From the NCBI GenBank assembly GCA_020226215.1, contig CM035232.1, positions 79,044,130 through 79,108,129 of the forward strand: a DNA stretch of 64,000 nt, written 5' to 3'. This document shows, in pieces, positions 25,351 to 37,869 of the stretch. The notes beneath the pieces were generated by a model. That model made no database searches and was not told the origin of the DNA. It saw only the letters and a program-made list of their open reading frames with translations. Each line of letters begins with the position of its first letter. Within the stretch, counting starts at the first letter, position 1. This DNA comes from Sindora glabra. Its lineage: Eukaryota > Streptophyta > Magnoliopsida > Fabales > Fabaceae. Made by a program: the position numbers and the translations under genes.

Positions 25351-27125
25351 TGTCCTTGAATTCTCAAAACATACAATACTTTTATGATGTTATGGAATAT
25401 AGGGAGGTTAGGCTAATCACCTACTAAACAATTGAGGGTATTTCTATCGCATATGTGCTTTTGTTTCCTATCTAACCTTTTCCATTCTATAGTGTTCCTA
25501 ATAGACCTTTATGGATGGAACTTTCTTAGGTCTTAGCTTTCAAACTTGACAATCAAGGACCTTTATTAGTTGCTCATCATAAGGCAACTTAAGATCTAGT
25601 TGCAACAGTTTGTTTTGAATCACTTGTAACTCATCACATAGGTATTTCCAAAGTATTAACATATAAAACATAAGATGAATAGCTTGTAAGTTGTTGAGCA
25701 ACTCTCATTGATTACTTTATCACTCTAACACATTTGAGTATTAGAGAAGGCCTAATGAAATGAGGCTCTAATTTGCCCTTCTTCCGAAACCACATCACAC
25801 CTTTTATGGGTGAAACATTTAGAAATACTGTATTCTTTACTTGAAACTTTAATTATCTTTTTCTCTTATTTGCACATGATTTTTGTCCATCTTGAGCAAT
25901 CTTTAGTTGATCCCAAATGATTTGAACCCATTCTAAAACATTGATCATTAAATTCTATCCTATGAGTTTTGTTTCTCTTAGTTTGAACAATTCTTCCAAA
26001 GAATGGAACTTTTGACCATAAAGTGCTTTTTAGGGTGCCAATTGGATAAAGGATTGATAAATGTTGTTATAAGAAAATTTGATCAATGGAAAATACTTCT
26101 CCCAAATCCCTTCAAATTCTAAAATGCACACCTTAAGTATGTCTTCTAATATCTGAATAGTCCATTCAAATTATCCATTGATTTATGGATGGAAAACTAT
26201 ACTAAATTATAGTTAAGTCCCTAATGCTTGCTAAAATGACTTCTAAAAATGAGATGTGAACTGAGTTATAATGATCTGACATGATTAGGATAAGGATTCC
26301 ATGCAAGGGTATGATTTTGTCAAGTACACCTAAGCATATTGAGTTATTGTGAAAGTAGTCTTAATAAGTTGAAAAAGGACAAATTTTATTAGTTTGTCAA
26401 TAATGATCCATATGAAATCATATCTTTTTTGTGTTTTAGGCAAGCCAATTAAGAAGTCCATAATGATACTTTCCCATTTCCACTCCGATATCGAAAGTGG
26501 TTAATGCATTTTGACCTAACAGTAATGTTTTGCTTTCACCTATTAGCAAGTAGGACATTTCATTATATAATTTAACATGTCCTTTTTCATTCCTTTCCAT
26601 TAGAAGACATCTTTTAGATCATGGTACATTTTTATTGCTTCGGCTTGCATAATGTATAAGGAATTATGATCTCTATATATGAATTCATTTTGTTCACTCA
26701 TGAGAACCTAAATTCTTTCTTAGCTACACATTACTCCTTTTTCATCAATAGCTAAGTTATATTTTTCTCCTTAATTACCTCTTTTACTAATGCTTCATAA
26801 TTCAAATAATTCCTTTAGGCACCTTTAACTTTTTCTCTGAAAATTGATTAGACCACTACATGAGCTAATACTACTTATTTTGTTGATAGCATTTCTACTA
26901 CCTTACTTGCAGATTTTTTACTAAGGCCATCCACTACAACATTAGCCTTACTAGGATGATATAAAACTAAGCAATTATAATCTTTAATAAGCTCCATCCA
27001 TCTCTTCCACCATAAATTAAGATCTTTCTACTTGAAGATATATTTCAAGCTTTTATGATTCATATAGATTTTAGTTATTCCTCCATATAGGTAGTGCCTT
27101 GAGATTTTTGAAGCAAAAAATCATT

Positions 27126-27480
27126 AGGTGTGTTTGGATATGTTTTTGTTTTAGTATTTTTAAAAATTATTCTCAAAAACTATTTTTAAAATTTATTTTC
27201 TTGTTTTTAAAAATTACTTTTGGATTAAAGAAAAATTAAGATTAAAGGGTGATTAATAATGTAAATAAAGAAATATTTCATTTAATTACAAAATTGACAT
27301 TCAAAATAAGAAAATAAGTTTAGAAAATAACTAAAAGTTCTTTCTATTTTCTTATTTTGAAGTTACATATTTAGAGAATAATTTTTAAAAATAAATTTTA
27401 AAAATAGCTTGCCAAGTAGTTTTTTTATTTTTAAAAATAAAAAATAGAAAACTATTTTAAAAATAGAAAACAAATAAACC
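27126..27480. mobile_element. 355-bp foldback MITE in RNase H
   Basis: The insertion runs from AGGTGTGTTTGG to CAAATAAACC and is flanked by CATT on both sides (27122-27125 and 27481-27484). The two halves are partly self-complementary (ACTATTTTTAAAATTTATTT at the left, its near complement at the right), so it can fold back. On the minus strand the flanking reading frame rejoins across it as an RNase H motif of the HDLEMATVIFALK type, which confirms a clean insertion. A 4-bp duplication does not fit hAT or Harbinger neatly, so the superfamily is open. Confidence 0.7.
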
Positions 27481-28664
27481 CATTGTTTCCATTTCCAGGT
27501 CATGAATGGGATAATTCTGCTCGTGTTTCTTTAATGTTTGGAAGTGTAAGCTATCACATTGCTCTATTGCATAAGAAAATACTCGAGCTCAATCCTAGAC
27601 ATATCATAATATGCTATATACCTTTGGTGTTTAAGGTTAGAGCTAACACCTATGCAGATATCAAACATGATTTCAACTTCTCAAAACTATTCTTACATGC
27701 ATCTAATCATTCAAATTTAACTAATTTCTATGTTAATTGGGTCAATGGTATGGAGATCTTGGAGAAGTCTTCGACAAATTTTTGTTAGTATACAACTAAC
27801 CTAAGGAAATTATAAATTTTGATAACTAATGATGACTTTAGCCAATTTTCCACTGCCTTAACCTTTTAAGGGTCTATTTGAACTCCCTCTTATGACACAA
27901 CCTATTTGAAGAATTTGACATTAGTTGTTCAAAATTCATATTAAGAGAATCAACTAATGTTCCTATAAGGTTTGGAAGATTTCTTAGATGTATTAAACAT
28001 CTTCCTCCTTGCTTTTTAAGAACACCACAATATCATTTATGAAGACAATAATGAACTTGTCCAAAAAAGGCTTAAACACCTTATTTATTAAATTCCTAAA
28101 GGCTATTGGAGCATTAGTTAATGCAAAAGACATAACTAGGAACTCGAAATGGCCGTATTAAGTCCTAAAGCAGTCTTTGGGATGTCCTAAAGTAGTCTTA
28201 AAGAACTCGTGCACAAATCAATTTTGGATAATATTTTACTCTTTAAAGCTAATTGAAAAGATCATCAATATTAAAAAGAATATACTTATTTTTATGATAA
28301 CTTTGTTAGGTTGACAATAATTAGTAAACAACTGCATTGTTCGATCTTTTTTCTTTATAAATAGAAGTAAAGCTCCCCAAGGTGAAGGGCTTAGTCATAT
28401 GAAGCCTTTATGGTCTTGCGATTGCTTTTTTAGTTATTGTAATTTTATTGAGGCCATCAAGTATAAAGGTATGAAAATGAGTTCTGTGTCGACTAATAAA
28501 TTAATATGAAACTCAATCTTGCGATTCAATGGTCATTTAAGTAATTCCTTTGGAAACATGTCAAAGAATTCTCTCATTATTAAAACATTATTGACTTTGG
28601 GAATAAGTTAATTCAAATCTCACACTAAAGCCAGATGTATAGTGCTTCCTTTTCTAATAAGCCT

Positions 28665-29078
28665 CTAAGATTTAGTACTTGAAATGATACTAATGGTTTC
28701 TAACATTTTTTCTTCTAAAAATTCAATAAGCAAAGAACACTTTATAGAAGAAGTAATAAACTTGTTAAAACAATTCACACACATATGATATTTGGATAAC
28801 CAATCCATCCTTAAAATTACATCACAGTCATCCATATCAAGTAAAACTAGATTTATTAGGATTACATGGTTATGAATCTTTATAGGGTAAGCTTTTAATT
28901 TGTCTATGAATATGAGGGATTTTTCTATTGATGCCATTACAATTAAAGGCACATCCATCAGTTTGGTGTGTTTATCTAAGGTAGCAATAGAATTTTTTAC
29001 CATAAATGAATGAATGGCTCTTGGATTAAACAAAACTTTAGCGGAATGGTTTTCAATGGTAATGGTACTTATCACCAT
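28665..29078 (-). pseudogene. Retropepsin-like fragment of chromovirus A
   Basis: A 137-codon open stretch covers the protease and its link to reverse transcriptase. Around residues 15-25 VLFNPRAIHSF aligns with the family's VLFD(T/P)GAxHSF, so the catalytic Asp is Asn and the Gly is Arg. Around residues 85-98 it has VILRMDWLSKYH, normally VILGMDWLxxYH. It is one open piece of the larger pseudogene and is inactive as read. Confidence 0.8.
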
Positions 29079-30710
29079 TATATTGGAGGTGTGAACCTCT
29101 TGGTGTGCATGTGCATAAATCCAAGCTTAACTTTCACTTGCCTCTCTTTCTTAGCTAGCCATATTAGCATTTCTAGTGAGTGGTAGAGGAGTTCTTTTAT
29201 GATAAATGGGTGGAGAATTTGGAGCATTCCATTATGACATAGAATAACTTACTCTTTGGCTTGTAATGTTGTTTAAGAAATCTCTTACTTTGTGCCTAAC
29301 TTTTCCTTACCTAAAATATTCTTCCTCAGAATAGTTATAAAGATCATTATGGTGGTAATGACATTGTGAATGCCAAGTTCTTTTGCTACTTTACATTGAA
29401 GGTTAACTTTGTTGGCTTGGAGAAGCATTGTAATGGGTACTTTATACTCTAAAGCGCTTTCTTTTGGAAAATTGCCCATAAGTACCACAATAATATGTTA
29501 GCCCTATAATGGAACCACTTCCACCATATCCAGAAGTTATGAAAGAAGGCATTCTCCTAAAGGATTGAGCTTGATTTAGCCTTTTGGATCAGCTTCTCTT
29601 CCTATTTCTTTATTATACCTAACTTTATCTTTTCTTGTTATATCTTAAATCATGCCTCGATGCTTAATCTACTACTTTTTGATAAGTAGTATTCCATTCA
29701 ACATAGATTTTATCATAGTAACAATCCTTAACCCTTGCATAAACCTTTTTACCTTCACTTTTTTAATAGAAATCAAGTGAAGTGCATATCTCAATATTTG
29801 GATGAATTGAGCATCATATTTGACAATAGAAAGGCCCTCATGTTTGAGGTTCTCAAATTATTAGGCTCTTTCTTGACATATGCTTGGAGGTAAGAACTGA
29901 TTAATGAAAAATTCTTGGAAATATGCGTAAGTTAGGAGCTTTAAGTGTGGATTTCAATTTGTTATGGTGCTAATGAATCAATAATGAACCACATCATCTG
30001 ATTGGTATCTTACTAACTCAATTAATAGAAAAATGGGGCTTCATAACATATTGCTTAACTATGCAATGTGCTCTAAGAACTAATAAGGATCAACCATTAA
30101 GTTAAGAATGAAATATCTTTGTGGATTTAGTTGAAGAAACTCATGCATAACTTTGAATTTATTTCTTTTTCCTCTTGTAGAAGCAACACATTCTCTCTCT
30201 TGTTCCTATTCTTAATCATGTATGTCATTATGATCATTTGGATGACCTATATGTTCACTTTGGTCCCTTGAATGGTCATGCCATAGATACTAAGTAAGAA
30301 TCGCATCAACTTGGCCTAGAACATGCTATAAAGAAGGTATGGTCCAAAATGCTATTGATAATTTCCTTCACTAGCCTTTTATTTACTAATATGAGCTTGT
30401 GAGCCCCTAGATGATTCTTCATGTTGAGGGTAGTTTGCTTATTCTTAACCTCTTATATTATCCATTTGTTAATTTCATAGAATTTCCTAAATAATTAAAC
30501 AATAATTTGAGAAATCAATAGAAAATCCATGAAATAATTCATTACATGCAAGTGCCACCACCACTATGAATGGTATATTAGGGTCCATCAAAATGGTATT
30601 GGTAATACATAATCTTGTGTGCATATATACCACCGATACAATTTTGATCAACACTTATCATGGTAGCACATATATAACCAAAGGGCCTTATTCCATTAGG
30701 AACCTACACT

Positions 30711-30725
30711 ATGCTTTAATATCAC
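30711..30725 (-). other. Primer-binding site of chromovirus A
   Basis: The plus strand reads ATGCTTTAATATCAC, a decayed complement of TGGTATCAGAGCAT, the initiator-methionine tRNA primer site of many plant retroelements. It lies three bases from the 5' LTR start at 30729. Confidence 0.7.
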
Positions 30726-30728
30726 CTT

Positions 30729-30925
30729 TGTTATAATCCTAACTTAGTTGTGATTAACATGGAACCTGTTACTTAATTTTCACCATTTTAATTTGATTTA
30801 CATGTTATAATCCTAAATAATTAACTAGAGAATAAACAAGATGGATGGTAACATTTAATAAGAAAGAACATTTTAATCATTCACAAGGTTTTACAAAATA
30901 TGAAGAAGTTAGGGTAACTTATAAC
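30729..30925 (-). repeat. Partial 5' LTR of chromovirus A, cut by element B
   Basis: It aligns with 18480-18678 and stops at CTTATAAC. The 3' LTR copy continues with TCTCCTAAG, but here element B begins. The rest of this LTR is not found downstream and was probably deleted. Confidence 0.75.
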
Positions 30926-32866
30926 AGTCATGTCTTGATTAGTCATGGCTAGCACGGATCTCATTATTAGTATCAATAAACCTGTTAAACCTAATTTAGT
31001 ATCTTTATATAATTATAAACAAGTTAATTTAATTAAATTATTTCATTTTATAACCAAACGAGATATTTACAAGAAAGTAATATTATTAGTTATTCAAACT
31101 ATTTATACAATATTTACATTGCCTATAGCTTTTTTCTAATCTAGCTTTTTAATTAGAGGTTGTGATCATTCATAATACTATTTGGGATGACTCTACTCTT
31201 GGACAAATAGTGGTGGTTGTGAAATTTCAACTTAAACTTTTACAAAACAATTCAAATAAATAGAGTAAGACTAATGTACCAGAAAGTAGATAATTTATTT
31301 AGCTAAAACCTTTTAAGATTTTCAACTTAAATATTCCTCTTTTACTATATAACAATAATGCAATACTTATTTTATGATCAAATAATTACCAATAATAAAC
31401 ATAATTCAAATAATTAAGAATCAAATAATAAAATAGCTTACCTTATGCCTCTTGGTCACCTTTATTTGTTCATAAACCTAACTTTATCCATCTAGATATT
31501 TTATCAATTCACAAATAAATAAATGTGAATTTGATGTGAATATCTTAATTGTAGTAAGTCATTATCACATTTTTATACTATCATAATTCATGGTTTCATC
31601 ATGTCTTCACATTTTCACATTTCTTTATTTCTTTGTCAGCACAATTCAACATCTCATCACATTTCTCAGCAACACTTCAATTAAACATTTCATCATCCAT
31701 AACAAAATTGATTAAAGAATTACAATCATTACTCATGCTTGTAAATCAAATAATTCCACTACATAAATATGTTATATGACAATTAGACTTCACAATTTAG
31801 TTTAGCATGAAAATTTCAAGGTACTTGAGTATGGTTTCTCATTTCCTAACCATACTTGAGTATTAAATGGTAAGGTCACAAAGCATTGTGAATATTTGAC
31901 TATGATACTCAAATACAAGACCTAAAATAGCAAGGCCGGTATTAAGTATTATACTCAAATATTTAAGGATAGTAAGTTTAAGACCCCTCTATAATTGAGT
32001 ATGGTATTCGAGCATTGTCCTTTGATTTCATACTTTGGGCAATACTTAAATGTCATATTTAAGTATTATCTTTTAAAATTCTAGAAAACTTATACAAAAG
32101 TGTAGAAATCTAACTTTAACTATAGCCCATTTTAATATGAAACATCATACCACTTACTTACCTTATTTTACATTGCATGCAATAATGATTTTAACTTAAA
32201 AAAACTTATTCCTAGCTCATTATCAACATACTAGCCCTGATTCATTATATTCCATAAATCCACTCAAAAATAAAATAAAACAAAAATTTTCCATCATTAA
32301 ATAAGTAAATTATAGACATACCTCTAACTAACATAAGTTTAAGTAAAGTTAGACTAAGGTTCCTAGAATGCCAATTCTTCTATTCACCATCAACATGCAA
32401 AGGAATTTCCTAATCCAAAATTAGAATCTAATTAGAACTTAACTCATTTGTTAGAATTGGAGAAAAACCTTGTGATAATATGGAACTGAACTTGCTAATT
32501 GAAGGGAATGCAAGGAAAAAGAGTGGAAGAAAAAGGAGAAGTCAGTGATACTAGTTGATAATGAAAGAGGATTTATACTAAAAGGGCTTTAGTCCTTTTT
32601 AATGGCATTTTGGTAATGGTAGGAATTACTAGAGGCTTTTTTGGATATGATCATCCTATATTCCTTTCATATATCCTAATTCAATTCTAATTACACATAA
32701 CTTTATAATTAATTTAATTATACCTATTTTTATAATAAAATTTCATCTCCTAATTATAATTACTTATCTTAATCTTATCCATAACATTTTACTAATTATT
32801 GACATGTATATGAAAATTACCGATTGAATCAATAAATTAAAATTCTAAAATTTTAGGGATGTAACA
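30926..32866 (-). repeat. 3' LTR of chromovirus B
   Basis: It is about 1.94 kb and ends GGGATGTAACA at 32866, directly before the purine tract. The small open frame at 30945-31139 lies at its beginning and is not a gene. 31815-32080 holds a short internal repeat family. Confidence 0.75.
31815..32080. repeat. Imperfect short repeats around GAGTATGGTACTCAAATA in LTR B
   Basis: ACTTGAGTATGG, CATACTTGAGTATT, GATACTCAAATA, TATACTCAAATATTT, TTGAGTATGGTATTCGAG and CATATTTAAGTATT follow each other over about 260 bp, in both orientations. Similar repeats occur in the LTRs of A and D, so this may be a regulatory repeat module of these LTRs. Confidence 0.6.
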
Positions 32867-32892
32867 ATTCTTCACCCTTCAAAGAATTCATC
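32867..32892 (-). other. Polypurine tract of chromovirus B
   Basis: The minus strand has TTTGAAGGGTGAAGAAT directly before the 3' LTR start, equivalent to the tract of A. Confidence 0.6.
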
Positions 32893-35800
32893 TCTAAATT
32901 CTTAAGAAATAGCTATCAAAAAATTGAAATAGTCTAAGTTTTACTTATCAAAGATATACAAATAATTCTTTCTCATTTTAATTTTAGATTCCTAAGTTAC
33001 TTCTTTAATGCCATGTTTTTACCCACTAGATTTTTGCTGATGGAATTATCTTGGATTTGAACTTGTGAACTTGATGGTCTAAAATCTCTATTGGTCGGTC
33101 TTTAAGGAAAAGTTTTGGATCTAGTTGAAGTAGTTTGTGTGGAATCATACGAAAAGCACTAAACAAATATTTATGAAACATAAAAAATTTGAAACATTGG
33201 ATGAATAGTATGTAGACTACTTAGTAAATTAAGTTAATAAGTAATGGATTCAATATGTTGGATAATCTAGAATGGACTAATGTAGTGCAGTGTAAGTTTC
33301 CCTTTGTTAGTAAATTGCATCACTCTTTTCATAGGAGAAACTTTTAGAAACACCATGTTGAAACTTTAATTCTTTTCTCTGTCTATCAATTTATGATTTT
33401 TGATGATTTTAGCTTATTTTCAAATTTATCGCGAATGTTTTTTACTTTTTCAAGTGCATTACAAACAAGATCAAGTTCAAGAAGTTTAGTTTCTCTTAGT
33501 TCAAATCTTCCCATGAGGTTTTGCATTTTCTCCATACAAAGCTTCATATAGAGCCATCTTTATGGAAGACTAGTAATTATTGTTATATGCAAATTCAATT
33601 AAAGGCAAGTATTTTTCCCAATTACTTTCAAATTCAAGAGTGCATGTATGGAACATATTTTCTAGAATATGAATTGTATGCTCAAATTGGCCTTCTATTT
33701 AAGAATAAAAAATAGTATTCAAATGTAATTGTGTCTTAATAGATTGTTAGAAAGATTGCCTTAATTGAGCTATAAATTGAGTGCCTCGATAAAAAATGAT
33801 AACAAAAGGAATTCTATATAGAGGAATCATTCTATCCAGATACAACTAGGCATATTAGATTGTAGAATAATTAGTTTTTATTAGGAGGAAGTGGGCTTTC
33901 TTTGCCTATTTATCTACCATCGCCTATATCGAATCAAATCCCTTGAGTTTTAAGAAGGCTAATAAGGAAATCCATGGTTATACTTTTTTACTTCCATTCA
34001 AGAATATGAAAGGGTTAATGTAAACATGAGGGCTTTTAATGTTTGGCTTTAATTTTCTGATAGGTGAGACATTTCGGCATGAAATCAAGTATATCTCTTT
34101 TTATTCTTTTCCACCAGAAGTTTTATTGCAAATCATGACACATTCTCACTACACCTAAATGCATGATAGAGGAGGAATTATGGTAATTCACTTTGTTCAT
34201 GCATAAGAACCTAAAGTTGACTCTTGAATCGAATTAGTCTTAGTTCATCAATCACCAAATTTGCATTTTGATTTACTATTGCTTCTTGTTTCAATGCTAG
34301 ATATTGAGGATCTTGCTTTTGTGATTCCTTGATTCTTTTTATCAATACTGACAAAATTGCCACCTAAGCAACAACTACCATTTGATCTTCAATTTGAATA
34401 TTAACTAAAATTCTGAATGGTTTTTTACTTAATGCATTAGCTACAAAATTTGCTTTGGCTAAATGATAATGGATTGTATAGTTATAATCTTTCACTAACT
34501 TTATCCATATATGTTACCTCAAATTTAGTTTTTTTTTATTAAAGATATACTATAAACTTTTATGATTAGTGTATATTTCATAAGCTTCAACAAAAATATA
34601 ATGACTCCAAACCTTTAATGTAAACATAATTATTGCAATCTCAAGATCATGTGTTAGATAACTTAATTCATGTTTCTTTAATTACCGAAACACATAGGTG
34701 ATTAAACATGTTTTTAGCTACTAGAAACTATTCTCACATTTATTAGACCATTCAAACATTACTCCTTTTTAAGTAAGCTTTATCAATAGAGAGGCTATTT
34801 TGAAATAGTTTTTCACAAATCAGCTATAATAGTTAGCCATACTAAGGAAACTTTGAATTTTGGATATTATTGATGATTTAAACTAGGTTTGAATTGCTTA
34901 TGATTTTCTATGGATCAACTTAGATATTGTCCTAGGAAATTCCATGCCCTAAGAACTTCATATTGGTGAGCTAGAATTCATATTTGGAAAATTTCGTAAA
35001 AAGTTTGTGTCCTTAAAGATTTTGTAGAATTTGCAGATGCTGGGTACGTTCTTGTTCATTCTTAGAATAAATAAGGATGTTGTTAATGAAAATAATCATA
35101 AATTTGTCAAGGAATGTTTAAAGATTCTATTTATAAGATCCATGAATGTTGTTAGAGCATTAGTAAGACCAAAAGACATTATAAGAAATTTATAATGATC
35201 ACTAAAGGCTATTTTAGGAATGTCTTCTTTTTTAAATTTTTAATTGATAGTAACTAAAATGCAAGTCAATCTTGGAAAAACACCTTGTGTCTTGTAGTTG
35301 ATCAAACATAATGTTAATTTAAGGCAAAGGATATTTATTTTTGATGATGACTTTATTTAATTGATGATAATCAATACAAAGGTGTAAAGTTTCATCTTTC
35401 TTCTTTGCAAACAAAAGTGGTGCACCCTACATAGATAAATTAGGATAGATGAAGCCTTTGTCAATCAACTCTTGCTATTACTTCTTAAGTTCTTTCAACT
35501 CAGATGAAACTATTTAATTAGCTAGAATGGAAATTGGATCAATATCAGGGGTAACTTTGATATTGGATTCTATTTCATAATTTAGAGACAAAGTGGGTAG
35601 ATCTTCTAAAAACATATCCAAGAATTAATAAATAATAGGAATACTTTTAATTTTAGGGGAAGATTGATTAAAATCTTGAATAGTGATAAGATATACAAGA
35701 CATCCATTATGGACAAGCATCTAAACTTTGATATTAAATATGATTCTAGTAATCCCAAAATCCTTTTCTCCTTGAAATACAATTAGAGAGATTCTTTCTA

Positions 35801-37600
35801 CAACAAATGTGACTATATCATTAAAATAATTCATTTGAGCTTGATAATTTGATAACCATTCCATACCTATGATGATGTCATAATTTAACATTTCCAAAAG
35901 AGTTAAATTCATAAGCATAATTAATTATGAATATAAATAGGATAGGCATCTACAAATTGAGTACCAACCAAAGTTTTATCTATTAGTGTTAATATAAACA
36001 AAGAGTATGGTAATTTACTTGGTGCATTATTCATTAGTGAGGTAAATTTCATAGAAAGAAAAGAATGTAATGCTCTTGGATCTTATAAAACATAAGCTGA
36101 TAGTTTTTTAATAGAAAGTATACTTGCGATGATGACATTAGAGGCTTATGGCTTTGATAAGTCAAAGTGAACATTTTGGCTTGGTTTGCTGATTGGTTTC
36201 TCCTTCTGATATTACCATTACCATTGGGGCCTAGTGTCATTTAAGATCTATGAGATACTAGTTAAGTTATGGATGGGCTTGTTGAGGAATAAGGTAGTTT
36301 AGACTATAACTTAGTGGATTACCTATATAATCTCTTCTTTTGTGGCCTAACTGACCACACTAAAAATAGACTATATTTACTTTGTTACACAGTCTTGAAT
36401 GCACTGTGGTGATTCCTTATAGAAATTGCTTCTATTTGGAGACATTCCCTACCAAAGTTGGCAAGAATACTTGAATATGATGAAGAGTAATTATGACCTT
36501 TCCTTCTGTGAGGTATACTAGAAGCATTTATAGGATGGAAATTTGGAATAGATTGATTTCTTTCATTTTAAGGAATATTAAATGGAGGTATCATCTAACA
36601 CTGATTGAATGACAAAGCCCCTTAGACATACTATACTTTCTTAAGTTATGCCTTTTTTTCCTCTTGATCTTTCCACTTCCAACACTTGATTGATAATATC
36701 TTGAAACATGGTATATTATGGGTAACATTGATGAAATTATCTTCGAGACCATAAGTAAATCTTTGAACTTTCAATTTTTTAGTACAAATTGGATAACCCA
36801 TATAATGAGATAAGTAGATAAACTAAGAAACATACTTATTGATAGACATTGACCCTTGTTTTAGGTGTTCAAATTCATGGATTTTTAACTTCATAAACAC
36901 TAAAAGGTAGGAATTGATCAACAAAGAGTTATTAAAAGGGAAGCTATGTTAAGGGTGGTAAGGAAGAGTCTTTGTATTTTATAGTGCTACTAGATTAGAA
37001 GTGAGCAACATCTTCTAATTTATAATTAACAAGTTTAGTTAACATTAAATTAGAAGATAACTTGATTAATAAATTGATGATGATCAATATTAGGATTTGT
37101 TCTAATGAAATGAGGAGGCTTCAACTTATTGAATTCATGAATGATAGAGAGTTTGTCAATAAGATTCTTTCTAGGTGGGGTTAGTTTTTTTTTCTTTTCT
37201 ATGATTGGAGGTTTGATGCTCTTAACCCTATGTTGTTTATACTCCTTTTCTTAGTGAAGAATTTGAGTTACATTAAATAATAGTTATTGATGAAAAGTGA
37301 TAGCTTGTGAAGGAATATTTTAATCATCATTTCCCTTATGTGTATCACTATGAGCTTGTGACCTTTTATATGACTCTTTATCCCTTGGATTGTTAACTCT
37401 ACGACTGCTTAATTTTGCCATAGCTTTATTTAGGGAAGATTTCAAATGTTTAGTTCATATTCAAATATTCTTATAAGTAATTATCCTAACAATTATCCTA
37501 TAAAAGTTCCATGACCTCCATTACATAATTTTAGGGTCCATCAAAATGGTATTGATGGTAAGTGTTCCTAAGCATGCACATACTACTAATATGGTTTTAA
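32893..37600 (-). pseudogene. Chromovirus B gag-pol pseudogene
   Basis: Heavily broken. On the minus strand I read: a zinc-knuckle remnant with CGQLGHKRRD (about 36340-36390); protease start around 36049-36240 with a DPRALHSF trace in one frame; protease end with IIIGMEWLSNYQ (35721-35918); reverse transcriptase with SFGLTNA (about 35160) and FMIIFINNIL in place of the FVIVFIDDIL catalytic box (about 35075-35115); integrase core with TMDFLISLLKTQG (about 33925-33980); and a chromodomain-like tail with PIEILDHQV (about 33050-33110). The gene order and motifs are those of a Tekay-like chromovirus. Confidence 0.75.
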
Positions 37601-37676
37601 CCAACTCCTAAATAAGCAATCTTAATCACATCCTATTTATTTTATTTGAAGCCATTTTCCTATTTAATTCTTAAAT

Positions 37677-37690
37677 TATATTTGATACTA
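37677..37690 (-). other. Primer-binding site of chromovirus B
   Basis: The plus strand TATATTTGATACTA is a decayed complement of TGGTATCAGAGCAT and lies three bases before the LTR start at 37694. Confidence 0.6.
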
Positions 37691-37869
37691 ACTTTTCACA
37701 TTTTGCCTATTCATGATCGACGTGGACCTTGTTACCAATATCTCCAACCTACTTTGTATCATCACATAATTACAAGTAAGTTAATTTAATTCAATTAATT
37801 TAAGAGCCCATCTCACAAAGATTTCAAATGTTTTACTAATCCTTAAAGTTAGATAAAAAAACATATTCT

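Larger units (their letters stand above)
25351..30700 (-). pseudogene. Chromovirus A gag-pol pseudogene
   Basis: Read on the minus strand, broken by stops and frameshifts. From the 5' side: a CCHC zinc-knuckle trace near 29475-29510; protease with VLFNPRAIHSF, where the catalytic DTGA/DPGA is lost, and VILRMDWLSKYH (28665-29078); reverse transcriptase with SFALTNAPIA (about 28100-28135) and a mutated catalytic box FIVVFIDDI-type read as FINDI (about 28020-28065); RNase H split by a foldback element at 27126; integrase core with MDFLIGLPKTQKRYDFIW (about 26400-26475); and a chromodomain-like tail near 25420-25620. It would have encoded the replication proteins of a chromovirus; it cannot now. 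Plus-strand open frames in this span, such as 27483-27788, are antisense shadows. Confidence 0.8.
18480..30925 (-). mobile_element. Chromovirus A (Tekay-like Ty3/gypsy), decayed, with nested insertions
   Basis: On the minus strand the order is: partial 5' LTR (30729-30925, cut by element B), primer-binding site, gag with zinc-knuckle remnant, protease, reverse transcriptase, RNase H, integrase, chromodomain-like tail, purine tract and 3' LTR (18480-25326). LTR identity is shown by the first ~200 bases of both copies, including GAATRAACAAGATGGATGG and CAAGGTTTTACAAAATAT. Insertions inside it are the hAT-like element 19586-24328 (with a solo LTR), a 355-bp foldback element at 27126, and element B in the 5' LTR. 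The chromodomain-like tail places it among plant chromoviruses. Confidence 0.8.
30926..37865 (-). mobile_element. Chromovirus B, inserted in the 5' LTR of A and truncated
   Basis: Minus-strand order: truncated 5' LTR (37694 to about 37865), primer-binding site, gag with zinc knuckle, protease, reverse transcriptase, RNase H, integrase, chromodomain-like tail, purine tract, complete 3' LTR (30926-32866). The two LTR starts align (TTCATGATCGACGTGGACC at 37710 against GTCATGGCTAGCACGGATC at 30942, then the common AAGTTAATTTAATT). It is a different family from A at the nucleotide level. The 5' LTR end and the right flank are missing, so no target duplication can be shown; the left one would be ATAAC. 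Confidence 0.75.

Noticed and set aside
27483..27788. Plus-strand open frame of 101 codons
   Set aside because: It is antisense to the reverse transcriptase/RNase H part of chromovirus A, whose motifs read on the minus strand.
30945..31139. Small plus-strand open frame of 64 codons
   Set aside because: It falls in the first 200 bases of LTR B, and the corresponding part of the other LTR (37710-37865) does not keep the frame.
18480..37865. Tandem element with an LTR shared by A and B
   Set aside because: A's LTR similarity stops at 30925 and B's own LTR start is at 30926, so nesting explains it better.
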